Origin: Chara braunii
Taxonomy: Eukaryota; Streptophyta; Charophyceae; Charales; Characeae
Direction: 5' to 3'
NCBI GenBank assembly: GCA_003427395.1
Contig: BFEA01000742.1
Location: forward strand, 265,238 to 292,478
DNA length: 27,241 bases
The notes under the pieces are model-generated. The model worked only from the letters and a program-made list of their open reading frames with translations, did no database searches and had not been told where the DNA came from. This document shows, piece after piece, positions 1-10,260 of this stretch; position 1 is the first letter of the stretch; the number at the start of each line of letters is the position of its first letter. A program made the position numbers and the translations under genes.

Positions 1-31
<31 letters not shown>

Positions 32-80
32 CACACACACACACACACACACACACCACACACACACACACACACACACC
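1..80. repeat. (CA)n microsatellite
   Basis: The first 80 bases are an almost uninterrupted CA dinucleotide run with two small phase breaks. The array probably continues beyond the left edge. It encodes nothing. Confidence 0.97.
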
Positions 81-656
81 GAAAGAGGAGAAGGGAGTGA
101 TGGTGCTTAACGACAAGATGAAGAAGGAAACCACCACCATGGCTGCACTGGGCAGCGAGAGAATGTGAAGGTGGCAGCTCCGCCTGAGAGAAAGAACAGC
201 GCGTAGATCGGGCGGGTGATCGATTCTCGCTTCCTCAGTACTTTCCAGCAGATGTGAACCAGCGAGCCCCGACTTCGAGGTGGCTGGGTCGTAGATCGAA
301 TCGATCGGCCATTAAATAAAAAAAGCCTCCAAGCAAAGAAGAACAAAAAAAGGAATTTCACAAAAAAAAAAGAAAAAAAAAAAGGAACTTCTAAACCCTC
401 GGATAATCGAAGAGAAGAAGCCTCGTGAGTTGAGTTTGATTCGCAAACAGCACTGTTTGGTAAGCCCACACAGCAATGGCTCGGTTATACACACCGCGCA
501 CTACCTTTTCACCGAAACAGAACGTCGTCCGGTGATTATCACTGAATCTAGACTGAAAGCTGCCCAGTTACAGCTATAACGACCGGGCGTTCTATTCGCG
601 GGAAGACGGCAGCTCTGTCCCCATGGCATCGATACCTGCTATTGCTGTGCATTTAC
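81..656. other. No recognisable gene
   Basis: This stretch has mixed composition with an A-rich patch around 318-385 (several short A runs). Open frames on the minus strand across it read mostly through the complement of the A-rich patch, giving Phe/Leu runs, so I treat them as chance. I see no promoter, RNA gene or element boundary. Confidence 0.6.
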
Positions 657-1082
657 GAAAGGAGAAGGGGGGAAAGGAGGAAGGAAAAGAAGCAGATGGA
701 GAAGATGAAAAGTAGAAGAAGGAGAAGAAAGGAGAAGGCGAAGATGAAAAGGAGAAGAGGGAGAAGAAGGATAAGATGGAGAAGAGGGAGAAGAGGGAGA
801 AGAGGGAGAAGAGGGAGAAGGAGAAGGCGAAGATGAAAAGAAGAAGAGGGAGAAGAGGGAGAAGAGGGAGAAGAGGGAGAAGAGGGAGGAGGAGAAGGAA
901 GGAGAAAGCGAAGATGAAAAGGAGAAGAGCGAGAAAAGGGAGAAGAGGGAGGTGGAGAAGGAAGGAGAAGAGGAAGAAGGAAGGTGAAGGCAAAGATGAA
1001 AAGGAGATGAGGTCCAAGAGGGGACAAGAGGGAGAAGAGGGAGGGGGAGGAGGAGGAGGAGGAGGAGGAGGAGGAAGAGAAG
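657..1082. repeat. Polypurine minisatellite with higher-order unit
   Basis: The + strand is almost entirely A and G for about 425 bp. The basic unit is gagaagagg, repeated many times in tandem. A longer marker, gcgaagatgaaaag or a one-base variant, recurs at 738, 827, 908 and 990, giving a higher-order period of about 81-89 bp; a related marker lies near 699. The block ends in a (gga)n run at about 1043-1073. Open frames on both strands here (Lys/Arg/Glu-rich on +, Leu/Phe/Ser-rich on -) are by-products of the repeat. A homopurine-homopyrimidine tract of this kind could form triplex (H-) DNA, which is inference. Confidence 0.93.
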
Positions 1083-1183
1083 TTGTTGCTCGATACTCCT
1101 GACGAGATGATCATGGTGATGAGGAGTCACGTGATTGTGTTCGTGTTATGACGCTGAACATGATGATGAAGGAGAATGACAAC

Positions 1184-1475
1184 AGAGGGATATAATAAGG
1201 AGGAGGAGGAACACGAGGAGGAAGAAGAAGGGAAAGGAGGAGGAGAAGAGAGGGAGGGAGGGAGGCCAAGGAGGAGGACGGAGAATAAAATATCAGGAGG
1301 AGAAAAAAAATGAGAAGCTGGAGAACAGAGAAGGCAAAAAAAAACAAAAAGAAGAGATGGCAGAAACTTGGTTCCAAAAACACACAAGAAGGAAGAAACG
1401 AGAAGGAGAGACGACTAAAAGTAAAAATTAAAAAAAAATTAAAAAAAAAAGAGAAGGAGAGAAGACGAGGGTACC
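1184..1475. repeat. Second purine-rich low-complexity tract
   Basis: A further ~290 bp is dominated by A and G on the + strand. It moves from aggagg-type repeats near 1198-1270 to A-rich sequence near 1305-1460. It is less regular than the preceding tract and shows no clear period. It is separated from that tract by about 100 bp of mixed sequence (1083-1183). Confidence 0.8.
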
Positions 1476-1487
1476 CGAGAGAAGAAT

Positions 1488-2120
1488 GTGAACTTCACTC
1501 ACTTTCTTGGCGACAGGTTATTTTGTCAGATGGGACCCGAGTGCATGAAGAGATGGCCGGAGCGCCTCTGGTCGGCACGTGTCAATGGATGTGCGCGTCC
1601 TGAGTTCAACCGAACACGAAAGACAGCTGTGTATTGTGTGTCTATATCAATCGCAGTCGTGTTTTTGAACTCCAGAACACGACAGTCAGCTGCGTATTGT
1701 GTCTATCAATATCAATTGCAGTCATGTTCGGAGGCATGTGTTGTTCGTCCTGAGTTCCCAAAAGTTCATGGCCATTGCTTTTCACTTCTCTTCTTCCCCC
1801 GCCCGTGCACTGATCGGCCACCAGTGCCGCACTCCGCACTGCGGCACAGTTGTGCTCCGTCACAACCGGGGGACCGTGGCGACGGAAGCCTGCAGAAGCT
1901 CGCACACTTCGTGCGCTGGCGCGCTACTGCTCTACTGGTAGGCGATCAAGCCCCGGTACTGGGGCCCTGCCGCCGAATCTGGCTGGTTTTTCGTTGTCGT
2001 GTTTTTCCAACGGAATTTGGGTTTGCCGCGCCCTGCTCCTGTTTTTTGAACAGCTATTGGGAGGCCGCAAAGATTGCAGTGGGATTTGAAAGAAAAGGCC
2101 GTTATGCTTGCAGGGGCTAG
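1488..2120 (+). other. Unrecognised 210-codon open frame, doubtful gene
   Basis: An ATG-started frame stays open for 210 codons in a GC-richer island. I recognise no domain. The translation is rich in Cys, Arg and Ser with no periodicity, membrane segment or catalytic motif. Residues about 39-80 are encoded by a ~64-bp tandem duplication, so part of the frame is repeat-derived. There is no obvious Kozak context or flanking splice signals, and other frames here are also open for 60-90 codons, as expected for GC-rich DNA poor in stops. It could be a decayed exon or chance. Confidence 0.12.
1602..1757. repeat. ~64-bp tandem duplication plus partial third unit
   Basis: Unit 1 (1602-1666) and unit 2 (1667-1728) align along their length; both contain cgtattgtgt-like and atcaat-cgcagtcgtgtt-like segments. 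A partial third unit is suggested by cgtcctgagttc, which occurs at 1596-1607 and again at 1746-1757. Divergence between units is moderate, so this is not a recent duplication. Confidence 0.7.
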
Positions 2121-2400
2121 GTCCCGCTTGCACGAATTAAGAGATACTGACCGTAGATAGCAAAGATCAACGGCCGAAATCTCCTAATTTGGGCAAGTGG
2201 GACCTTGCCCCAGGGGTCCCCAGTATAGGCTGAGTAGTAGTGGTGGGCAGACTGCTCTGCCCGTCCGCGGGCTCCCAAGACAGGTTGTAAACTTGGGGAG
2301 CTTTTCCCACATGTCAGATGTGGGCCCTCAGTGCCAAGCATTTGGGACGGGTCTGGTTGGGGCGCGTGCCCGGGGCCGGCCTCCATGTTAACCAGCGGGC
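2121..2400. other. GC-richer intergenic sequence, no gene
   Basis: The stretch contains several short GC-rich self-complementary words (for example around 2205-2220 and 2365-2380). Short open frames occur on both strands without recognisable products. I cannot assign an element or RNA. Confidence 0.5.
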
Positions 2401-4680
2401 AATATTTTTTTGCCTGGGAAAGGTACTAGCGGTTTAAACCTTTGGAACAATTTCAGGACTTGCTCGCCTCTTCGATAGAAATGTTGTCACATTGGGCTTC
2501 TGAGAGGGCACGTGAAGTCCACTAGCCTCAAGAGTTGTTGAAGGCAATTTTGGCATGTTGTGCATGGGGCGTTATTAGGGCCGTCACATTGTTCTCTTTC
2601 GCCCGAACTTTTAAAACTTTGTACTGAAGAGAGTGCCTTGCATATCAAAACCAAGCTGCAAGAATATTAGAAAAAAGATTAGCCTCAAACGGTTGAAAGA
2701 CGGTGACTAAACCACTAAACTTATTTTCAAGTGGAAAAAGTTGAGAAAAGTAAAACGGCCCATTTAATTACGGTCATGGTTCACCCTTCCAACACACACC
2801 CTTTTAACAAATAGGTTGAGCCGGTGTTGGACACTAAATTTATTTTTACCTTATACCTCTTCTATCATGATTTATTCACCCCTGGGGGAATACTTATTAG
2901 CGGCTCAAGTAGTTCATGCTAAGGTTGATATATAGTTTCCTTTTAAGTTCCATATAATTAACCAACAATCTCAACTATTGGATCAGACTTTTACTCTACG
3001 GAACGACAATCAAACAACTGCCTCTCACTAAAGTTTCGAATATTCATGGTTTGTCATTGTCCATGTTTAAAGTTATATCATCATACATCGCACGTCAATT
3101 TTTTATGCTTTTAAACAACATTTTTTATAGTGGGATATTTCTCCACAACTTACTTTCATGAGTAGTAAACTTGCTTCATAAGAACGAGGTTAGACATTAT
3201 ATATCCATTGTATTCAATACTACTCTGTACAACATGTTGTTTAAATTCCTTACTAATAGGATGAAGAAAGTTATCTCGTACACTATTCACCCGAACAAAA
3301 TCGATTTTATCAAAATTCGGTTTAATCTTAAATACTGTAACATCGACACTCCAGGGATAAAGATTATCAACCAGCATTTTGTACTTGATAGTGATTTGTT
3401 ATTTTTTTTTTTTTTTAAATGTATCTGTTTCAATTATTGTTTTTTACATGCGATACTATAATGACTCAGTTTTGGTTTTACAGCATATAAATGTTTAACA
3501 AGCATTATCAACAGATATTACATTGTAGGTTTTTATTAAGGCGAGTTTTCATATAAGATAACGTTATCTCAATCGGTTCGTCAATGATGTCTTTTGAGTC
3601 ATTGTTCGTATATTTTATGCACGCAGGTCCGACATTTTATGGTTTGAAATGATGAAGAATATGTTGTATCATATTGTCAGATAAGTGCATAGCTAAATCA
3701 TAAATTTTTGCAAATGATACCTTTTTTTTTTTACTTTTCATTATTATTTTTGTATAATTAATAAAAAAATAATTTGATTTTCGAACTTCGCTAAGATAAT
3801 GATAAACTAAAATAACTTAATTTTATTAATCCCATCAGGACGACAACAATCAGTGCAATAAAATAATAAAATTGTAAACATTAATTAATTAGAGCAACTT
3901 TTGAGGCAACGTTTTTTTTTTAAAAGGTTTTTTACTTCGGCTAACTCTTTTGCTAGAGTGATTTTTGGAACCATTTGTAAATGAGACAACTTTCAAAATT
4001 GTCACTTCATGTTATCGCTCAATCTTAACAATGTTGTTTTCTTTAAAGATATGATTCAACAAATTAAGTCGGTGTCACTATTCTACCTTTGAAAATAAAA
4101 GGTTTTCAATTCATTTTTTTGTGAAAGGTGCTATTTGACAAAATTGTTTAAAAGAGGCGTACTTGTGTTGTAAAATTATTGTTTTTATTGTCGTAAACTC
4201 AAACACTGATAAACAAATCAAATATTAATTATTTGTTGGTCTTCTCCAAAATTTGATATTGATAGAGAATCTTGAAACTTTTAGATTGGAAGTCATTTAA
4301 ACCATCATTACCTCCAAGCCTATTTTTGTTGACCTTGATTTTCATTGTGCACCGAGTTTTATCGAGTCTGGGATCCGTTGTGTTTCTTTTCTAGTACTCT
4401 TTTGAAAAGAAAAAAAACAAAAGCATAACCATACTTCTAAAAAACGACGTATTTACAACCACAACCCTCTCGACGTGATACAAGGTATATACCTGCCCCA
4501 AAGTTGTTGTGCTACTATGCCCTCGGTGAGGGTTTTACGGCAGGGGTGTCAAGTAAAAAAAATAAAAATAAATAAAAATTAAAACTGAACTTAAGGCGGG
4601 AAAGCAGGTTCATACATTCTTCAAAGTTATAGTGTGGTCATACACTCCTTCGCAAAGTGTCAATAGCCCGTTGACTACGC
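2401..4680. other. AT-rich intergenic DNA, nothing recognised
   Basis: About 2.3 kb of AT-rich sequence holds short homopolymer T runs (near 3402-3416, 3721-3732 and 3913-3922). The longest frames are under 100 codons and Phe/Ile/Asn-rich, as expected from composition. I found no internal repeat, PBS, LTR-like end or protein motif. Confidence 0.6.
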
Positions 4681-4728
4681 CATGCCTCTTTGGCAAGGCA
4701 TGAAAAAAAAAAAAAAAAAAAAAAAAAA
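4681..4728 (+). repeat. Small hairpin followed by A26 tract
   Basis: catgcct (4681-4687) is the reverse complement of aggcatg (4696-4702), giving a 7-bp stem with an 8-base loop. A run of 26 A follows directly (4703-4728). A 3' hairpin followed by poly(A) could be the tail of a non-LTR retroposon on the + strand, but I see no body of such an element upstream and no clear target duplication. A slippage-grown A tract beside a chance hairpin is equally possible. Confidence 0.5.
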
Positions 4729-4847
4729 CAGCAACGACAAACTGAAACTGACAACAATGGTAGTGAGATACTTTCTTGTGAGTATTGGTCTGAGCACAAC
4801 TTTGTGCATGACCTTATTGGACTTGGTCTTTTGTTTTCCTTTTTTCT

Positions 4848-5276
4848 TTTCAAAGGGACCCACAAAGCCCAGTTGCCGCTATCGAGCACATTTGTCCCGC
4901 GCAGTGCAGGACCCTCCCGGCCGCGTCACACAGGAGCTGGTCTACTCGCGATACAACGGAGCTTCCGCAACCCGCTCCGGCCGGGTGCGCGAGCCATACC
5001 TCTCGTGAGCCCCTACAAAAGGATAGGGCTAACGCAAGGTACAACTTACCTCCATCTGCGAGAGTTGTCACCTCCCTTTGGTGGTCGTATCCCCGTCGAG
5101 TTACAAGTAGACAGTACGAAAGTCAATCAGCTACAATCGCAGAGGTGGACCACCCGAGGACGTTTCTGGTACGCTGTAACATAGGGGGTACGTGCGGTCC
5201 CACATGTCTATCGGACCCGCACGCGAACCGACGCACTGAGGGGTTGAAATCCAAGCGCGATTCGTGGCCGGTCGAC
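4848..5276 (+). repeat. Interspersed repeat, copy P
   Basis: This segment is homologous to the reverse complement of 21013-21495 (copy M). Shared anchors in the same order are: ggaccctcccg (near 4910); acctctcgt; a gtacaacttacct-like segment; gttgtcacc; cgtatcccc; acaatcgcaga; gcgttt/gacgttt; the identical tgtaacatagggggta (from 5175); and the closing cggtcgac (5269-5276). TGTAACA is a common start of plant gypsy LTRs, so an LTR boundary at 5175 is possible. The sequence before that point translates to related peptides in both copies (for example DPPGRV here and DPPDHV in M), so it may be decayed coding sequence. I cannot name the family. Confidence 0.75.
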
Positions 5277-6640
5277 TAGGATGCATCCCACTCACCACTC
5301 GTTAGTACACCATACTTAAAAAATAACACATACACATACACAAAACGACAGAAAACAAAACAGCACAACAACACTCCTAGTTCCTTTTGTAGTCATCCCA
5401 TAACCTTCTGACGCAAAAATCGAAAATGCGTTGCGCGCGAGACTTAGTATAGAACTGTGCGAACGCAGGGCCTTCTCGTATCGACTAGCAGTGCATGTTT
5501 ATGCAAACGGTCGCAACGATGACGTATGATATAGTATCTATAATCATACAGTCCTCGATAATCTTGAGGGTCACGTTCGACACTCAAGTGTCGGCAGATA
5601 CGCGCCTTGAGGGGTTAATCTCTCGACGCTAGACAACCGCAAAGTTTGGTTGAGAACCACATTCTCTTTTGCACCCTTTGGAGAATGGGTGGTACACAGG
5701 TTCAGACATGTGGTGACAATTATCTCTTATCGCCCTAGAGACCAGCTCAATTATCCAGGGTCTGAAGCGAACTCAAGGGGTTTGACTTTGACGACTGCCA
5801 CAGACTACAACGTCCAACTATAACTCTAAAAAGCAAAGGATAAAAGAAAACCTCTTTTTTCTCTTAACACATAGTCTGTTTAACCCTTCCGCACGGTCAC
5901 AGTAGGCCGCACGAACTTTCAATGCGTACGTATGTGTATATATATATATATATAAAGGGTTATAAATATGTGACGATCACTTCTCACAGTCACAATGAGA
6001 CTCCTCTCAGCCATATATATGTGTGCGATCGCAGACAGTCAAACCCAAAAACCGAACCACAAACATACCTTCAATCACATCAAAGATTCAACCAAACGTC
6101 CACACACTACACGGGGTCAACTTCAACCATTCTCTATACTCATACCCCTTCCTTTAGCCATGCAAGCCCCCAACCTTTGTCCAATCTTCCAAAATAAATA
6201 CTTAGTACCTCTGTTAAATGGCCATTCAATAAAAGTCTAGGTAAAAACCTTAATAAAACAAATAAAATCACCAGGGTTGAAGCCTTCAGGTTGGGTAACG
6301 AGAGTGGATTGAAGTTTAGTCGTAAACCGACGAATCGACTATCGACTTGTTATCAGTGATGACAGAAGATGATCCTCGTGGGATCAAGCTGAATCTGAGC
6401 TCAAATCCTGAATCAAACGATCATGAAGACATGTAACACAAGACAAACCAATCCCCAAACTAATTATCAGTGTGTGGGGAGAAACCTCCATAACACATTC
6501 TCACTCAAGATCCTTCTGTTATCTAAGTTCAAATCTACCTTTACGTTCGTGTCCAAAGAAGGGGAAACCTATGGTAGAATCTCCTCTATATAAAATGGAT
6601 CATCGGAATCGCCTCGTGTTAAAATATAATCTAATTCCTT
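5277..6640. other. No recognisable gene; short (TA)n at 5937-5956
   Basis: The first part could still belong to the repeat just upstream, but I find no second copy to confirm it. A (TA)10 microsatellite lies at 5937-5956. Frames of 80-90 codons near 5922-6240 have no recognisable motif and are Thr/Pro/His-rich from composition. Confidence 0.55.
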
Positions 6641-6649
6641 TAAATTAAA

Positions 6650-7110
6650 CGAATTTCGGCAACACTTCCCGTATAAAAAATGCATTTTCAGAATTTAGAG
6701 TAGCTCAAATACGAAAACTGAAATAATCCTCAACTCTAGAAAGTCAAATTTTGTCGAACTCCCTGAATTAAAAAAACTTTGGGCAGCTTCTCCTCCAGAA
6801 AAACAGACTTCCCAGATTTATAGTAATTCAAATATAAACTCATTTTGACAACGTTTCCCGTAGAGAAAGTAACTTTATAAAATTTATACAAAAAGTTCAA
6901 AATCTAAAAATAACTTTGATTTCTCAAGGTCCAATTTTTGTCTAACTCTCTAAATTATCAAAAATTTGGCCAGCACTCCTTTTAGAAATGAGACTTTCGA
7001 AATTTTTACAAAGCCGTATATTAAATTTAAACAAGTTGGATTTTGAAAAGTTAAAATTTAACTAACTCTTGAGTTTTATAGAAATTTCGGCAGCGCATCC
7101 CGTAGAGAGT
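6650..7110. repeat. Decayed ~120-bp AT-rich tandem repeat
   Basis: A motif close to tttcggcarcrcwtcccgta recurs near 6653, 6776, 6841, 6964 and 7082. Each is followed by A-rich sequence, a gaattta-like segment and a caaatttt-gtctaactc-like segment. Spacings are about 123, 65, 123 and 118 bp, so the unit is about 120 bp with one shortened unit. Units are considerably diverged. This is satellite-like sequence of unknown family. Confidence 0.65.
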
Positions 7111-7429
7111 AGCTTACCAAAATTTATATAAAACCAAGTATAGCAAAAAAATTCAAAAAATGTGAGAATTGACCTAAGTAAAAAAAAAGTTAGCTAAAAA
7201 ATTGTAGGAATTGAACAAACTCCTATGGCTCTAGCACGTGCCGTGCATCTAAAGTAACTACCGAACCAACTAAAAATAAGACTAAGTAGTCTCACTCAAC
7301 TACATGCAAGGTCAAATTATAATGGTAAGTATTCTCACCATCCCAAAGTTAATTTTATCAAACAATAGTTCGTAGTCTTTCAATGATTTGTCCCTTATAC
7401 CCAACTTACATAAGGCGTAAAGCTAAACC

Positions 7430-8200
7430 ATCCAATCTTATGGAAACCTGTCTAGCCCAGTCATTGGATATAGACAGATACATGACACTATAACTTTTCT
7501 TTTCCTTTGACATATGACTAGTCTATCCAACCTTGTCGCCCTGAACTGTTTAGAATATCCAAGTTATATATAATTATCCGCACTTAGTATCTTAAGGTAT
7601 CATATAACTAAACCGATCATCTTAGATCATGGTTCAGCCTAACCCTTCTTACCACGAATTTACTCTTGATTCATACTCTCTTCAGTTGGTGATAAGTTGT
7701 AGTTAGACCATCCAAACTTATGGAAAAATGTCAAACTAACTTGTTCATAAATAAAATAGTACAAAAATATAAACAAGTTTTTCCCCTTGGTTCCAGCATA
7801 TGCGTGGCTCCAGACCAGGTCTCCTTATCTTATGAGAACCTGTCCAGTCCTTTGCCTAAATTTCCTTTAGAATAAAACAAAGAGCGTTAGAGTCGTTCAA
7901 TCTTATGGAACATGCTCAACTCCCTCTTTCAAAACTTGGTAAAACATAAAAAAACTCAAAGGAAACAAGACAACCAAACCATCAAATCTTATGGAAGCCT
8001 GCTTGGTCCCTGAAAAATCGAAACACATGCAGCCCTCGGAAGTCAAAGCAACTAGACCACCCAATCTTACGAGAACCTGTCTGGTCCTTCAGGCAATCAA
8101 AGATAAACATAGCACTGGACCCTCCAAACTTATGGAGACTCTCCCAACCTTTGGCTGACGCAGTTAAATGCAGGCAATACAACCTTCCTCCCACCTTTTC
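7430..8200. repeat. Decayed ~80-bp tandem repeat
   Basis: The motif accatccaatcttatggaaa with variants, usually followed by cctgtctggtcc, recurs. The cttatgg word or a variant starts at 7437, 7717, 7829, 7902, 7988, 8066 and 8129, with a weaker unit near 7510. In the better-preserved right half the spacings are 73, 86, 78 and 63 bp. On the minus strand the last units translate to repeated blocks with cores such as DQTGSRKIGW and DQAGFHKI in one open frame (7982-8194). That could mean an old protein repeat or simply a repeat with few stops. Confidence 0.65.
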
Positions 8201-8842
8201 CCCAGATGCAACCCATTTTCACAATCTGCTTTCAGTCAACACAACAAAGCTGAAACTGATATTACACAAACGTTCATTTACTTAAATTTGGTTTGTCCTG
8301 AAAATCAAAGTAGGGATACAAACAATATATTCAGTCAACCATAGCAAGAAATACAGATAGGGGTTATAACTGGGTTTATAGAGGGGAAACAATGATTACC
8401 TCTCACTTCCCTGTCTCTATAACTCCTCCTGAGTTCCGGAAGAGCTCCTGCAATCAATGGGCAGACTCCCCACAGAGTCTTAATGTTGTTCTACGAATTG
8501 CGATCCCGCCTGCCGCCTTCCTCTCTGAACAAGATCAGGTTTAGAGTAAGAAGGGCAGAAGATAAGGGGTTTTAAACTCTCGAGATACAAAAAGGGGACA
8601 ACTCAACTCCCAAGAGAGGGTCTTGAAACCTTTATGCGTCTGAGGGCCCCGCAATGGCAGCCAAAGTGCAGAGCAACTTTGTCAAAACTAAAGCCAAATC
8701 ATTGATTGTTGACCTTTTGACGACTCTCCAAATCGCAGCACTGACCACCTTTAAAACAATCTCAACTACTCCACAAGCTCGCAATCCAAAGTTCATCGGC
8801 TCAAGATAAACCTACAACCACACTTTGCTTGTTCGCTGCTCT
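8201..8842. other. No recognisable feature
   Basis: Mixed-composition sequence with no long frame, no convincing repeat and no RNA-like structure that I could see. It lies between two decayed repeat fields and may be degraded repeat itself. Confidence 0.5.
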
Positions 8843-9370
8843 TCTACCTGGTAAGACGAGCAGTGCACCGATCAAAACTGACAAGTGTGTAGCCTCACAA
8901 CCCTTCCATTTACTCACCCTGAGTAGTTCATAAAAAAAAAATAAAAAAAAATCATGCAAGTCTTTTTCACTTTAGCCTTCCTCTTCACTACTGCTGATAA
9001 AATAAGCAACGCACAGGCTGACAGGTAGGTCCACACCCTCACTTCTTACTCCCAGTTACTCCATACGACAGTCGTGGTTTGCAGGTGAATCTCCAAGGCC
9101 GCAGCTCCTCTGCAACTACTTTATCCCACAGGGTGAGCAGCGTACTTGTCTACAGGGGATCCTGTCATTCCTGCCAGAACAGTCTCCAAGCCCTGTGTTT
9201 GGTCTTCAGTCACTTCGCATGACGAGATGGGCAACACACTGACCTTCAGGTAGGTTTCCAATTATGCCATTTACTTCCTTCGCCCCCTTAGTCGTTAGAA
9301 TAGACAATGCAGTTTGACGAGTAAGTTCCCAAGGCCTGTGGCTGTCTTCTCGCCACCGTAAACGTTGAAT
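8843..9370. repeat. Possible very decayed tandem repeat (70-145-bp spacing)
   Basis: Segments resembling gag-cag-ygcac...gac followed by aggtaggtctccaaggcc recur: gagcagtgca at 8859, agcaacgcac near 9005, gagcagcgta near 9135, gggcaacaca near 9230 and gacaatgcag near 9304. ctccaag words lie at about 9089 and 9185, with variants near 9255 and 9326. Spacing is irregular, so the array is heavily degraded or the similarity is partly coincidental. Confidence 0.3.
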
Positions 9371-9760
9371 TACGTTGCTTTATGGCTCTATCCCGGTGAA
9401 CGTTATGCATATGGCAACAGCAACATACGCAACAATTGTACTTAGTGATCGTGTACGGTCCTGCCACCGTAGACAGCACTATCGAGGACTGTCAAGCAGG
9501 ACGTCTTCGCCGAGAAAGATGATCGCCTTTGCTTTGCTATTGCCTATACAATGACTACGAGGTCGATTGTCAGCACCACAATCCGGACCAGTAACAACGG
9601 ATGGGAATAAGAATCACGGTCGGGTCAACTATGTATGTAGTTCTGAATAAACCTCCCGCAAAAAAAACGGAAAAATACATTCTTATATTATAAGAATTTC
9701 TTTCATAAAAGTTATATGATCCCAACTTTACATAGACTAACACCTTGCTACTAAAACTAA
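9371..9760. other. No recognisable feature
   Basis: Mixed then AT-rich sequence with short A runs. It contains no open frame of note and no repeat that I can align to other parts of the window. Confidence 0.5.
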
Positions 9761-10260
9761 TACTCTTATCGGATTCGCAGTACCCACCTACAATTTTGTT
9801 TCACCCGATTTCATAGAGAATCCAGTGAAATCACTACCTCCTATCCCCGCTATATTCACTAACGCCATAGCTCAGCGCAAGTCTTTCCTCTACTAATTTC
9901 TAACTCACTATCTTATTACTAAATCTAACATTAGTTTTGGATTCGCCTGCCTCCAAAACTTCATGTTAGACTCATTCCTTCCTCAAATTTATAAAAACAC
10001 GAATAGGATAAATGCTTCTTTACCTGGCCATATCTGTTTCCGCTGTCTCTCCGAGCACCATTTCACTCTCATACCCCCATTTTTTACAATTTTTTTTGTC
10101 GTTCCAATTTGACCAACGAGTTCGCCTTGGCCTAAAACCTCATACTAACATCTTTTCCTGCCTATTTTCATGAAGGAACGAGCTGGCTGTACGATCTGTA
10201 CTCCCACCATAGCTGCCTCTCTCCTCGTCTCCATAAGCGGTTAATAGGGACCCCCACTTT
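9761..10260. repeat. Decayed ~175-bp tandem repeat, about three units
   Basis: ggattcgc occurs at 9771 and 9939 and a gagttcgcc variant near 10119, so spacings are 168 and 180 bp. Each is preceded by ctaa-taac-rich sequence and followed by c-rich tracts. About 75-100 bp after each anchor comes a segment resembling ccatagct...ctc-rich. The units are strongly diverged. Confidence 0.4.

Noticed and set aside
592-1383. Long Leu/Phe/Ser-rich (minus) and Lys/Arg/Glu-rich (plus) open frames
   Set aside because: They are translations of the polypurine minisatellite and neighbouring purine-rich DNA, which lacks stop codons in most frames. There is no independent evidence of a gene.
4848-5276. Possible rRNA or organellar insertion because of GC-rich, structured-looking sequence
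   Set aside because: I could match no conserved rRNA or organellar sequence, while clear homology to 21013-21495 shows it is an interspersed repeat.
5220-5305. 5S rRNA-like word gactaggatgcatcccactc
   Set aside because: Only a few bases resemble the 5S rRNA actaggatgggtgacc region. The rest of the 5S gene is absent.
6650-8200. CRISPR array
   Set aside because: Repeat units are 80-120 bp, strongly diverged and without constant repeat-spacer architecture, and the window is eukaryotic.
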